Part shown: positions 8,163 through 16,364 of the stretch, piece after piece
Numbering within the stretch: position 1 is the first letter of the stretch
How the letters are laid out: every line of letters begins with the position of its first letter
DNA from: an uncultured Clostridia bacterium
GTDB lineage: Bacteria > Bacillota > Clostridia > TANB77 > CAG-508
Direction of reading: 5' to 3'
DNA: 43,108 bases
Assembly: GCA_934120645.1 (NCBI GenBank)
Contig: CAKOUO010000011.1
Span: 1-43,108, forward strand
Notes under the pieces: model-generated
Databases searched by the model: none
Told to the model about the DNA's origin: nothing
Seen by the model: only the letters and a program-made list of their open reading frames with translations
Translations under genes and position numbers: made by a program

Positions 8163-9182
8163 CTAGTATAAATAATTTTGTGGATTATATGCTACACCAT
8201 TAACTCTTATTTCAAAATGTAAATGTGGTCCAGTTGAATTTCCAGTTGAACCGACAGCTGCAATTGTTTGACCTTGTGAAATTTTATCTCCGTTGGATGC
8301 ATATAGCTTACTACAATGTCCATAATATGTTTGCACTCCATTACTATGTGTTATTACTAATAAATTTCCATAAGATCCCTTCCAACCTGCAAACGTAACT
8401 GTTCCAGAAGCTGCTGCAGCAACTGGTGTTCCTATTGATGTTGCTATATCAAGTCCTGTATGTGACGAACTTCTAATTCTACTTACAGCTCCAAATCTAG
8501 ATGATATCATTCCAGAAACTGGTTTTATTAATGAAATTCCTAAATTTACTTTTCCTCCAGAAATTGTTGTTGCCGTATTTACTGTCCCGGCTGAAGCAAC
8601 TTTTACTGTTTTTGATTTATTACTATTTTTTGAGGCAACTGTAATTTTTGGTGATTCCGTATATAATTTAGATACAGCATCTTCAACAGATGTAATATCT
8701 TGCATCTCTGTATCATACTTCTCAGCTATTGTCATAGTTTCTATATTAGAACTATTTTTTTCTTTTAAACTATTAACTACACTTTCTGCATCTGAAAAAC
8801 TTGATACATATATTTTTTCTTCTTCATTGTCAAGTATTGCATAATATCTATAATAAGTTACTCCGTCTGATTTAATAGTTTCAAAAATTTGGTCATCATT
8901 TGATTTTACATTTCTCTTTAGCAAACATAGCTTATATTCTGGTAAGCTATCTACTTGCACATATGCTGTATTTTTAGCTTCTCCATTTTCTGTATAATCA
9001 TTTATTTTTGCTTGCAATTTACTTTTATTATCTGTATATCCTACTAATTCTCCATTTATTGTTACACTATAACTTATTTTATAAAAGCTTGCAACAATAC
9101 CAATTATAAGTAATAATGCCATTGAAATTAATACTATTAATTTAACTGATCTTCTTGTATGTACTAATATTTTTTTAAACAT
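8163..9182 (-). CDS. Membrane-anchored M23 (LytM-type) peptidase
   Basis: The 339-residue protein has an N-terminal membrane segment (about 14-36), a middle region with a G5/LysM-like spacer character (about 40-200), and a C-terminal peptidase M23 domain. Zinc-binding motifs are intact: HTGLDIATSIGTP (HxxxD) and GPHLHFEIRVNG (HxH). Such enzymes cleave peptidoglycan cross-bridges; many in spore formers act in sporulation (SpoIIQ-like) or growth. The start is ATG after GGAGAAG. It has its own promoter (9211-9239) and ends at the shared terminator at 8127-8160. The specific biological role cannot be settled from the sequence. Confidence 0.9.
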   Translation of the reverse strand: MFKKILVHTRRSVKLIVLISMALLLIIGIVASFYKISYSVTINGELVGYTDNKSKLQAKINDYTENGEAKNTAYVQVDSLPEYKLCLLKRNVKSNDDQIFETIKSDGVTYYRYYAILDNEEEKIYVSSFSDAESVVNSLKEKNSSNIETMTIAEKYDTEMQDITSVEDAVSKLYTESPKITVASKNSNKSKTVKVASAGTVNTATTISGGKVNLGISLIKPVSGMISSRFGAVSRIRSSSHTGLDIATSIGTPVAAAASGTVTFAGWKGSYGNLLVITHSNGVQTYYGHCSKLYASNGDKISQGQTIAAVGSTGNSTGPHLHFEIRVNGVAYNPQNYLY

Positions 9183-9210
9183 TCTACTTCTCCTTATACA
9201 TTATGACCAT

Positions 9211-9239
9211 ATAATATTTTATTTTGTATTTTTTTGCAA
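9211..9239 (-). promoter_or_regulatory. Promoter of the M23 peptidase gene
   Basis: On the minus strand, TTGCAA (9239-9234) and TATTAT (9216-9211) are spaced by 17 bp, about 30 bp upstream of the ATG at 9182. Confidence 0.5.
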
Positions 9240-9320
9240 TATTTACTTATCTTAATTTCCGTAAGTTTTTTTTGTTTTTTTCTTTTAATCTTTTGTTTAT
9301 TTTATTTTTCTCCAAATTTT

Positions 9321-9354
9321 AAAAACACTAATATAAAAATATATTAGTGTTTTT
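9321..9354 (-). terminator. Terminator of the CotF-family gene
   Basis: AAAAACACTAATAT (9321-9334) pairs with ATATTAGTGTTTTT (9341-9354) around a 6-nt loop. It sits immediately after the stop of the gene at 9357-9602, and both flanks are AT tracts. Confidence 0.75.
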
Positions 9355-9356
9355 TA

Positions 9357-9602
9357 TTATTGTTGTAATTCTGTTTTTACAGTTTCTATTTCTGTATTTG
9401 TAGCTTTTTGAGCTGGTTTATAGTATCCTTTACTTTGAGCTATTTTAAATAACTCGAATTGAAAACTTTCATCACTATTTCTTATTTGTTGGAATGTTTG
9501 TCTTAGCATCATATTTTCTGATTCTGATATTGCTGTTTGATATGCTGTTAAATCTGATTTAACTCCTGCTAAAATATCATTTACCATTGTTTTCTCATCC
9601 AT
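9357..9602 (-). CDS. CotF-family spore coat protein
   Basis: The 81-residue protein begins MDEKTMVNDILAGVKSDLTA and ends in a segment containing SKGYYKPAQKATNTE. This pattern (DMVNDxL...TxYxxAIxES...LRQTFQQIRN...GYYxPA) is that of the coat F domain (PF07875) found in Bacillus and Clostridium spore coat proteins. The domain is a four-helix, ferritin-like bundle. The ATG at 9602 lies 9 nt after GGAGG; a TTG one codon upstream is possible but less likely. It is co-transcribed with the small gene at 9621-9809. Confidence 0.85.
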   Translation of the reverse strand: MDEKTMVNDILAGVKSDLTAYQTAISESENMMLRQTFQQIRNSDESFQFELFKIAQSKGYYKPAQKATNTEIETVKTELQQ

Positions 9603-9620
9603 CAACTTATTCCTCCCTTA

Positions 9621-9809
9621 TTAATTATTTAAAAAAGACATTAATTTTTGTTTTGTATTTAATGCATCTTGAGCTGATTTAGTAAAAATTTGCTTTATTT
9701 GTGGGTCAACGGCTTGTGCTGAATAAGTATTTAATTTTTGATATACAGTTTCATGTGCTCCTATTAAATGTCTTAAATGTTGTAATTCAATTTGATTTAA
9801 GTCTGCCAT
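9621..9809 (-). CDS. Small helical protein paired with CotF-family gene
   Basis: The 62-residue product starts MADLNQIELQHLRHLIGAHE. The ATG at 9809 is 9 nt after AGGA, whereas the ATG three codons upstream abuts the ribosome binding site and is unlikely to be used. The sequence is helical, with periodic Leu/Ile, and resembles the short N-terminal partner found beside CotF-domain genes in Clostridia (from memory). It is probably a coat-associated subunit. The spacing to the next gene is 18 nt, so they form a two-gene operon. Confidence 0.7.
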   Translation of the reverse strand: MADLNQIELQHLRHLIGAHETVYQKLNTYSAQAVDPQIKQIFTKSAQDALNTKQKLMSFLNN

Positions 9810-9879
9810 TTTTATCATTCCTTTCTTTGCAATACTCTTTTATTATTATTTGTAAAAAAATTATTTTTATTCAAAAAAA

Positions 9880-9916
9880 TTAAAGAGTTTTGCTTTAAAA
9901 ACACAAAACTCTTTAA
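9880..9916 (-). terminator. Terminator of pcrA
   Basis: TTAAAGAGTTTTG (9880-9892) and CAAAACTCTTTAA (9904-9916) form a perfect 13-bp stem with an 11-nt loop. On the minus strand it is followed by a run of T residues. It lies directly after the pcrA stop. Confidence 0.85.
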
Positions 9917-9918
9917 TT

Positions 9919-12222
9919 TTAATCTATAATTTCTAAATTAGCATATTTTGCCATTAATCTCTTATGTCCAACTTTATCAAAATTTATGTCTACTTTTAAA
10001 TCATCGCCTTCAGGCTCAACAACTTCAATTGTTCCTTCTCCAAATCTTTTATGAAAAATTCTAACTCCAGATTTATATTCTGATAAATCAACTTGTTTAC
10101 TTGAACTTTTCTTATTTAGAGAATTTAAGAAATTCTCTGCTGTTTTAAATGCAAATCCTCCAACAGAAGCAGCCGCAGCAATTGGCTCTTTTTTATCAAT
10201 TTTATAAGTCTTAATATTTCCATTATCTTTACTTCCATAAGTCCAACTATATTTTGAATCTGCAAATTTATTACCTTCATCACTTTGTTCAAATGCTTCT
10301 TGATATCCGTCTAATAAATCTTGTGGTATTTCTTTCAAAAATCTAGAAACAGGATTACAACTTGTAGATCCAAATATTGTTCTTTGTTTACTACATGTTA
10401 AAAATAGATTTTGTTTTGCTCTTGTTATTCCAACATAGCATAATCTTCTTTCCTCTTCAAGTTCTTTTGGTTCTGAAATAGATTTATAACCAGGAAAAAT
10501 ACCTTCTTCCATACCTACTAAAAATACAACTGGAAATTCTAGTCCTTTAGCACTATGCAAAGTCATTAATGTAACTGTATCTTCAGTATCTTCCATATCA
10601 TCTATATCACTTGACAATGTTATTCCTTCTAAAAAGTCACTTAGCTTATTGTCTGCTGATTCTTCTTCAAATTCAATAGCAACAGTTAAAAATTCGTCTA
10701 GGTTTTCTATTCTATTTTCTGCTTCAATAGTATTTTCATTTTCTAATGCTTTTGTATATCCAGATTTTTTTAAAGTTTCTTTTATTAAATCTGAAATTGT
10801 CATTTCATCTTTTTTATTTTTTAATTCTTCTATAGTATTAACAAATTCTCTAGAATTTAAAAATACTCTATTTAATCCATATTGATCTGCATTTTTAATA
10901 ACTTCATACATAGAAACATTGCTATCTTCTGCTATTTTTTCAATATTATCTAAACTTGTTTTTCCTATTCCTCTTTTAGGTTCATTAATAATTCTTTTTA
11001 AACTTAAATTATCTGATGGATTTTGTATTAATCTTAAATATGAGATAATATCTTTAATTTCTTTTCTTTCATAGAATTTTAAACCACCTATTATCTTATA
11101 TGGAATACTCTCTCTTCTTAAAATTTCCTCTATTGCTCTTGACTGTGTATTCATTCTATAAAGAATTGCAAAATCTGAATATTTATAATATTCTTCCCTT
11201 TTTAAATGTTCAATTTGATTAGCAATATATGTTCCTTCATCATATTCATTACTAGCAGAATAAACTTTTGGTAAATTTCCTGTTTCATTTTCTGTCCATA
11301 ATTGTTTTTTATATTTAACTTCATTATTTTTTATAACAGCATTTGCAGCTTTTAATATATTTCCTGTGCATCTATAATTTTGCTCTAATTTAATTATTTT
11401 TGTTCCAGGAAAATCTCTTTCAAAATTTAATATATTTGAAATATCTGCTCCTCTAAAGCTATATATTCCTTGGTCATTATCTCCAACAACAGTTATATTT
11501 CCATGTCTTGAGGCAAGTAATGTTATTAATGTAAATTGTGCTTTATTAGTATCTTGATACTCATCTACTAAAACATATTGGAATTTATTTGCATAATAAT
11601 CCAATACATCTGGATTATCCATTAATATTTTTATTGTATAATTTATTATATCATCAAAATCTATTGCATTATTTTCTCTTAATCTTTTTTGATACATTTC
11701 GTATACTAACGCAATTTTTTCTTTTCTAAAGTCTCCATTAACTCTTGCTGTATATTGTTCTGGTTCTAGCATTTCATTTTTAGCATTACTTATTTCTGAT
11801 AATACAGCTCTATCTGTAAACATTTTATCATCTAATCCTATTGTTTTTATACAACCTTTTATTAAAGTTCTTTGGTCACTTGTATCAAAAATAATAAATG
11901 AAGAATCAAAACCTATTCTGTCAATAAATCTCCTTAATATACGCACACAAATAGAATGGAATGTTCCCATCCATATATCTTTTGCAACATCTCCAACTAA
12001 ATTTGCAATTCTTTCTTTCATTTCATTTGCAGCTTTATTTGTAAATGTTATTGCCAAGATATTCCAAGGCAACACATTTTTTTCTCCTATTAAATAAGCA
12101 ATTTTATGTGTTAATACTTTTGTTTTTCCACTTCCAGCACCAGCTATTACCAAACATGGTCCTTCTGTATTAACTACAGCTTCATATTGTTTATCATTTA
12201 ATCCTTCTAATAATTCTTGCAT
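9919..12222 (-). CDS. pcrA: UvrD/PcrA-type ATP-dependent DNA helicase
   Basis: The 767-residue SF1A helicase shows the Q-motif region LNDKQYEAV near the start, Walker A AGAGSGKTKV (about 29-38), motif II VDEYQDTNKAQF (about 220), motif III VGDNDQGIYSFRGAD, motif IV QNYRCTGNIL and motif V TLHSAKGLEFPVVFL. The C-terminus (FGEGTIEVVEPEG) is the small domain that in PcrA binds RNA polymerase. PcrA unwinds DNA in nucleotide excision repair and rolling-circle replication and removes RecA. It is monocistronic, with its own promoter at 12283-12311 and a terminator at 9880-9916. Confidence 0.95.
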   Translation of the reverse strand: MQELLEGLNDKQYEAVVNTEGPCLVIAGAGSGKTKVLTHKIAYLIGEKNVLPWNILAITFTNKAANEMKERIANLVGDVAKDIWMGTFHSICVRILRRFIDRIGFDSSFIIFDTSDQRTLIKGCIKTIGLDDKMFTDRAVLSEISNAKNEMLEPEQYTARVNGDFRKEKIALVYEMYQKRLRENNAIDFDDIINYTIKILMDNPDVLDYYANKFQYVLVDEYQDTNKAQFTLITLLASRHGNITVVGDNDQGIYSFRGADISNILNFERDFPGTKIIKLEQNYRCTGNILKAANAVIKNNEVKYKKQLWTENETGNLPKVYSASNEYDEGTYIANQIEHLKREEYYKYSDFAILYRMNTQSRAIEEILRRESIPYKIIGGLKFYERKEIKDIISYLRLIQNPSDNLSLKRIINEPKRGIGKTSLDNIEKIAEDSNVSMYEVIKNADQYGLNRVFLNSREFVNTIEELKNKKDEMTISDLIKETLKKSGYTKALENENTIEAENRIENLDEFLTVAIEFEEESADNKLSDFLEGITLSSDIDDMEDTEDTVTLMTLHSAKGLEFPVVFLVGMEEGIFPGYKSISEPKELEEERRLCYVGITRAKQNLFLTCSKQRTIFGSTSCNPVSRFLKEIPQDLLDGYQEAFEQSDEGNKFADSKYSWTYGSKDNGNIKTYKIDKKEPIAAAASVGGFAFKTAENFLNSLNKKSSSKQVDLSEYKSGVRIFHKRFGEGTIEVVEPEGDDLKVDINFDKVGHKRLMAKYANLEIID

Positions 12223-12282
12223 TTTTATCTCCTATTCCATCGGCATTAATTAGTTTTTATAATATTCTTTTTTTCTTGTGCC

Positions 12283-12311
12283 ATTATATAATTTCTACTA
12301 TTAAAAGTCAA
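12283..12311 (-). promoter_or_regulatory. Promoter of pcrA
   Basis: On the minus strand, TTGACT (12311-12306) and TATAAT (12288-12283) are separated by 17 bp. The site is about 60 bp upstream of the pcrA ATG. This is one of the best consensus matches in the window. Confidence 0.75.
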
Positions 12312-12350
12312 TAGAATTTGAAAGTTTTTCCAAACATTTTTTTGCATTTA

Positions 12351-12380
12351 AAAAACATTGAGTACTGTCCCCAATGTTTT
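12351..12380 (-). terminator. Terminator of the ZIP gene, with REP-like GGGGACAG loop
   Basis: AAAAACATTG (12351-12360) pairs with CAATGTTTT (12372-12380) over an 11-nt loop. The minus strand continues with T-runs, so it should end transcription of the ZIP gene, whose stop overlaps the stem. On the minus strand the loop reads GGGGACAGTACT. The GGGGACAG core recurs in the palindromes at 31881-31922 and, as GGGACG, at 31546-31611 and 32913-33019, suggesting one dispersed repeat family. Confidence 0.6.
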
Positions 12381-13122
12381 ATAATTGCGTTGCAAAAATT
12401 CCAATAATAAACCCTATCATATTACCAACAGCAGTCATTCTTCCTTTATAAAGATTATTTGATTCTGGTATTAGTTCTCCTGATACTATATAAAGCATTG
12501 CTCCTGCTGCAAAACTTAGGCAAACTGCAATTACAGCTTGTGATATTGAACCAATAATTGCTCCAAAAAATGCTCCTATTCCTGTTGTTATTCCAGATAA
12601 AATAACATAGAAAATTACTTTTGATTTTTTCATTCCCCCATTTTTCATAGGTACTGCCATTGATATTCCTTCTGGTATATCATGTAAGCAAATAGCTATT
12701 GCTAGCCCTAATCCTAGCCTTAATGATGCTTCAAATCCAGATCCTATTGCTAAACCTTCTGGAAAATTATGTATTGCCAATCCAATAGATACAATTATTC
12801 CTGTTTTTAAGAGGTTGTTTTTACTGCTATATTGTTTTTGTTTTTTATTAAACTTTTTTTGGACTATAACATCACAAAAAATCATTGATATAACCCCAAA
12901 TATTACCCCTAAGACCACCTGATATATACTGCTAATCCCTAAGGCTTCCGGTATTAAATCAAAACATATTATAGACATCATTAATCCTGAAGCAAATGAT
13001 AGTATAAAACTTAAAAATTTATTTGAATTATTTCTTATAACAACTCCTAATATTCCCCCTATTGTTGTTCCAAATGTGCCAAAAAATAATCCAAGCAATG
13101 TTGTTTTTAAAATTTCATTCAC
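12379..13122 (-). CDS. ZIP-family divalent metal transporter
   Basis: The 247-residue polytopic membrane protein has about eight hydrophobic segments. The ZIP signature histidines are visible in TM4, IGLAIHNFPEGLAIGSGFEA (about 115-135), and TM5, CLHDIPEGISMAVP (about 145-158). A short charged loop after TM3 holds Lys/Gln residues rather than a His-rich stretch. ZIP proteins of the ZupT/GufA type import zinc, iron or manganese. The start is GTG at 13122, 9 nt after AAGGAG. That ribosome binding site lies within a long hairpin (13130-13189), which may matter for expression. Confidence 0.9.
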   Translation of the reverse strand: MNEILKTTLLGLFFGTFGTTIGGILGVVIRNNSNKFLSFILSFASGLMMSIICFDLIPEALGISSIYQVVLGVIFGVISMIFCDVIVQKKFNKKQKQYSSKNNLLKTGIIVSIGLAIHNFPEGLAIGSGFEASLRLGLGLAIAICLHDIPEGISMAVPMKNGGMKKSKVIFYVILSGITTGIGAFFGAIIGSISQAVIAVCLSFAAGAMLYIVSGELIPESNNLYKGRMTAVGNMIGFIIGIFATQL

Positions 13123-13129
13123 AATAAAA

Positions 13130-13189
13130 AACTCCTTATAATATTTTTTACTATTTTATTTTCATAGTAAAAAATTATTACAAAGAGTT
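13130..13189 (-). promoter_or_regulatory. Long hairpin covering the ZIP ribosome binding site
   Basis: Plus-strand arms 13130-13154 and 13164-13189 are complementary over about 25 positions, with one bulged base and two mismatches or wobbles and a 9-nt loop. On the minus strand the 3' arm contains AAGGAG, the ribosome binding site for the GTG at 13122. It could be a prfA terminator, an RBS-masking regulatory element or both. No typical T-tract follows, so simple termination is less convincing. Confidence 0.5.
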
Positions 13190-13217
13190 TTATTTTTATA
13201 TAGTTTTTCTAAGAAAT

Positions 13218-14279
13218 TTAGTCTTCATCACCTTTTAATCTTTCTGCTCTATCTGCTGCAATTAGATTATCAATCATTTCGTCTAAATCTCCATTTAAAA
13301 AGTTTTCCATTTGATAAATACTCATACCTATTCTATGGTCTGTAATTCTTCCTTGAGGATAATTATATGTTCTTATTTTCTCACTTCTATCTCCAGAACC
13401 AACTTGTGATTTTCTTGCACTTGAAATTTCACTATCTTGTTTTTGCTTTTCCATTTCATATAGTTTTGTTCTAAGCATTCTCATAGCATTATCTCTATTT
13501 TGGAATTGAGATCTTTCTGTTTGACATTCTACAACAATTCCTGTTGGTTCATGTATAAGTCTTACTGCTGATGATGTTTTGTTAATATGTTGTCCTCCTG
13601 CACCAGATGAACGGAAAACTTCCATCTTGATATCTGCAGGGTTTATTTCTATTTCTACATCTTCTACAACTGGAAGTACTGCAACAGTTGCTGTTGAAGT
13701 GTGTATTCTTCCACTACTTTCTGTATCTGGCACTCTTTGAACTCTATGAACACCACTTTCAAATTTTAATCTACTATATACACCTTTTCCTGTAACCATA
13801 AATGTTATTTCTTTATATCCACCAAGTCCAGTTTCGTTTTCATTTAAAACTTCTATCTTCCAGTGCTTTCTTTCTGCATACATTGTATACATTCTAAATA
13901 AAGTTCCTGCAAATAATGCTGCTTCTTCTCCACCAGCACCAGCTCTAATTTCACATATAATGTTTTTATCATCATCTGGATCTTTTGGTATTAAAAGAAT
14001 TTTTAATTCTTCTTCTATTTTTTGTAGTTTATCTTTATCATCATAGTACTCAGCTTCTGCTAATTCTTTTAATTCTTTGTCTTCCATCATTTCTTTTGCT
14101 TCGTCCATTGACTCTTTTACTTTTTTGTATTCTCTAAATTTTAATACTATATCTTCTATACTTGCATGTTCTTTCATTAACTTTTGCCATTCTGATTGAT
14201 TTGATATTACTTCTGGGTCACTAATCATTTTTGTTAATTCTTCATATCTTTTTTCTACTGCTTCTAACTTCTCAAACAT
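13218..14279 (-). CDS. prfA: Peptide chain release factor 1
   Basis: The 353-residue RF1 carries the catalytic GGQ motif in RSSGAGGQHINKTSSAVR (about 227-244) and the class-I release factor segment HRVQRVPDTESSGRIHTS. The RF1-type PxT recognition tripeptide there reads PDT. RF1 terminates at UAA and UAG. The start is ATG at 14279, 8 nt after AAGGAG; a TTG six codons upstream overlaps the ribosome binding site and is rejected. No prmC neighbour is present. It is transcribed from the promoter at 14311-14339. Confidence 0.95.
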   Translation of the reverse strand: MFEKLEAVEKRYEELTKMISDPEVISNQSEWQKLMKEHASIEDIVLKFREYKKVKESMDEAKEMMEDKELKELAEAEYYDDKDKLQKIEEELKILLIPKDPDDDKNIICEIRAGAGGEEAALFAGTLFRMYTMYAERKHWKIEVLNENETGLGGYKEITFMVTGKGVYSRLKFESGVHRVQRVPDTESSGRIHTSTATVAVLPVVEDVEIEINPADIKMEVFRSSGAGGQHINKTSSAVRLIHEPTGIVVECQTERSQFQNRDNAMRMLRTKLYEMEKQKQDSEISSARKSQVGSGDRSEKIRTYNYPQGRITDHRIGMSIYQMENFLNGDLDEMIDNLIAADRAERLKGDED

Positions 14280-14310
14280 AAATACTCTCCTTTTCAAAAA
14301 TACTTTTCAT

Positions 14311-14339
14311 ATTATACTACAATTTTACTATTTTTACAA
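14311..14339 (-). promoter_or_regulatory. Promoter of prfA
   Basis: On the minus strand, TTGTAA (14339-14334) and TATAAT (14316-14311) are spaced by 17 bp and lie about 30 bp upstream of the prfA start, just after the preceding terminator. Confidence 0.6.
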
Positions 14340-14342
14340 GTA

Positions 14343-14365
14343 AAAAGCCATCTAAAAATGGCTTT
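14343..14365 (-). terminator. Terminator after the yhaN-like gene
   Basis: The minus strand reads AAAGCCAT, a short TTTTAG loop, then ATGGCTTTTT: an 8-bp stem with GC core and T-tract, immediately after the stop at 14368. Confidence 0.8.
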
Positions 14366-14367
14366 AC

Positions 14368-16335
14368 TTAAATTTCTATATAATTATAATTAATTTTATT
14401 CTTAGATAATATATTTTTTTCTCTTTCAGTACAGCTAAAAATAATAACTTGCCTATTGCTAAATTCATTATTTAAATATAATAAAATATTTTCTAATCTT
14501 TTATCATCATAAAAAGCAAAAGCTTCGTCCAATAAAATAGGAACTACTTCTTCTGATAGTTCATCTATCATAGAAAGTCTTAATGATAAATATAATTGGT
14601 CTATAGTTCCAATACTAAATCTATTTACAGGAAGATAATCTCCATTTTTTAATTCTACTATTAGACCTTCTTCTTCATTAAACATAACTTTATTATATTT
14701 ATTGTCTGTAATCTTAGAAATATTATTAGATAAATTCTCTGTAAACTTAGGGGTTACTGAATTTTTCATTTTATCATAAGCTTGGTTTAAAACCTCTTTT
14801 GCTAATTCTAAACTTAAGTTTAATTTTTTTAAAGTTAACATTCTATTATTATTGTCAACCAGTTCCTCTTCGATTTTTGATAAATTATCTAATTGTGGTT
14901 CTATATTTTTGTTATCTAATTCTAAAGAATGTAATCTTAATTTTTTATTATTTATTTCTTTTTGTATTTTTTCTTTTTCTAAATTTATATCTTGTAAATT
15001 AATTAAATTATTTATTTTATTTTTTTCTATTTTATTTAAATATTTATTTTTTATTTTTTCTTTTTCTAAATTATTTTTTAAATTAAAATCATTTTTAAAT
15101 TTATTTATTTCTTCATTTAGAATATTTAAATTATTTTCTAATAATTTCTTTTCATTTTCTAAATTAATTAATTCTAAATTTAATTTTTCAAAATTATTTT
15201 TTTCTATTTTTTCTTTTATTTTTATTTTTTTATTTTCTTTTTTTATTAAAATAATATAAAAAATTAAAAACATTGGTACTGTAAGAAGAAAAATATATTT
15301 AAAAATATTATTTTTAATAAAAATAAATTGTAAAATATTTATTAATATTAATAAAACAAAAATAATATTTAATTTATTTATTAATTTATTATTTAATTTA
15401 TTTTTATCAGATTTTATTTTTTTATTTTTAGAATTATCTTGTGAAAATTTTTCAATAATATTTTTATTATTATTTTTTAATTCATTTATTTTATTATTTA
15501 ATAAATTTATTTTTTCTGAATTTTCTTTTTTTATATTTTCTTTTATATTTATTTTTTCTTTTTCTAATTTTTCTTTTTCATTTAATAATTTTAATTCTAT
15601 TAAAAAATCATTTTCATTTTCTAAATTTTTAATTTCCTTATTTAAATTATTTTCTTCTTCCTCAACTTCATATTTAGAATCTTTATATTTTTCTAATTTT
15701 TCTTTTTCATTCTCTAAATTTTCTATTTTTCTTGTAATTACATTAATTGGCTTTTCCCTAGACCTTTCTGTCCCAACTTCATCCAATTGTCTTCTATTTA
15801 TTCTATCTATTACCCTTTTAAAGGATATATTATCATCACCTGTTTGTGCTAAATTAGCTATTTTTTGTATTAAAAAATTTTGAGTTTGGTCTTCTAATTT
15901 TACCTCATTTTGATTTATTGCAAGAGTTGATAAAAATAAATCTTCATCTATTTTTGTTTGTTCATAAAAAAATTCATTTCCTTTATTTTTATCAATATTA
16001 AATTCTTTAGAAATATCCTCCATTTTTGAATTAAATATTTTTGGATTTTTTTTACTAAAATCCCTATATATTTCAAATTTTTCTTTATTATTTAATTCGT
16101 ACTCTAATTTACCAGAAAATTCTTCTCCTGACCATGGTTTATATTTTTCATAATCGGAAATTTCTTTTCCTTTTTTATTCTTAGAAATTCCATAAAAAGA
16201 ATTAATTATAAAATTAATTAAAGTTGATTTTCCTGCTTCATTTTGACCATAAATTATATTTATTCCATTTTTTAAATCAATTTCTTTATCTTTTAATTTT
16301 CCATAGGAATTTATTTTTAAATTATTTATTTTCAA
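14368..16335 (-). CDS. YhaN/SbcC-like SMC-family ATPase with membrane hairpin
   Basis: The product is about 655 residues and is an AAA-type SMC/Rad50-like ATPase. Walker A is IIYGQNEAGKSTLINFI (about 28-44). The C-terminal half-domain has the signature RFSIGTIDQLYLSLRLS and Walker B VVPILLDEAFAFYDDKR. The long coiled coil is almost entirely Lys/Asn/Glu/Ile/Leu. It contains two adjacent hydrophobic segments (about 325-365, LNIIFVLLILINILQFIFI then IFLLTVPMFLIFYIILI), a membrane hairpin as in B. subtilis YhaN. It is paired with the YhaO-like nuclease upstream. I chose the TTG at 16335, 8 nt after AAGGAAG, over the GTG at 16344, which abuts the ribosome binding site. Confidence 0.85.
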   Translation of the reverse strand: MKINNLKINSYGKLKDKEIDLKNGINIIYGQNEAGKSTLINFIINSFYGISKNKKGKEISDYEKYKPWSGEEFSGKLEYELNNKEKFEIYRDFSKKNPKIFNSKMEDISKEFNIDKNKGNEFFYEQTKIDEDLFLSTLAINQNEVKLEDQTQNFLIQKIANLAQTGDDNISFKRVIDRINRRQLDEVGTERSREKPINVITRKIENLENEKEKLEKYKDSKYEVEEEENNLNKEIKNLENENDFLIELKLLNEKEKLEKEKINIKENIKKENSEKINLLNNKINELKNNNKNIIEKFSQDNSKNKKIKSDKNKLNNKLINKLNIIFVLLILINILQFIFIKNNIFKYIFLLTVPMFLIFYIILIKKENKKIKIKEKIEKNNFEKLNLELINLENEKKLLENNLNILNEEINKFKNDFNLKNNLEKEKIKNKYLNKIEKNKINNLINLQDINLEKEKIQKEINNKKLRLHSLELDNKNIEPQLDNLSKIEEELVDNNNRMLTLKKLNLSLELAKEVLNQAYDKMKNSVTPKFTENLSNNISKITDNKYNKVMFNEEEGLIVELKNGDYLPVNRFSIGTIDQLYLSLRLSMIDELSEEVVPILLDEAFAFYDDKRLENILLYLNNEFSNRQVIIFSCTEREKNILSKNKINYNYIEI

Positions 16336-16364
16336 AAATTTCACTTCCTTTATTTTTTATTATT

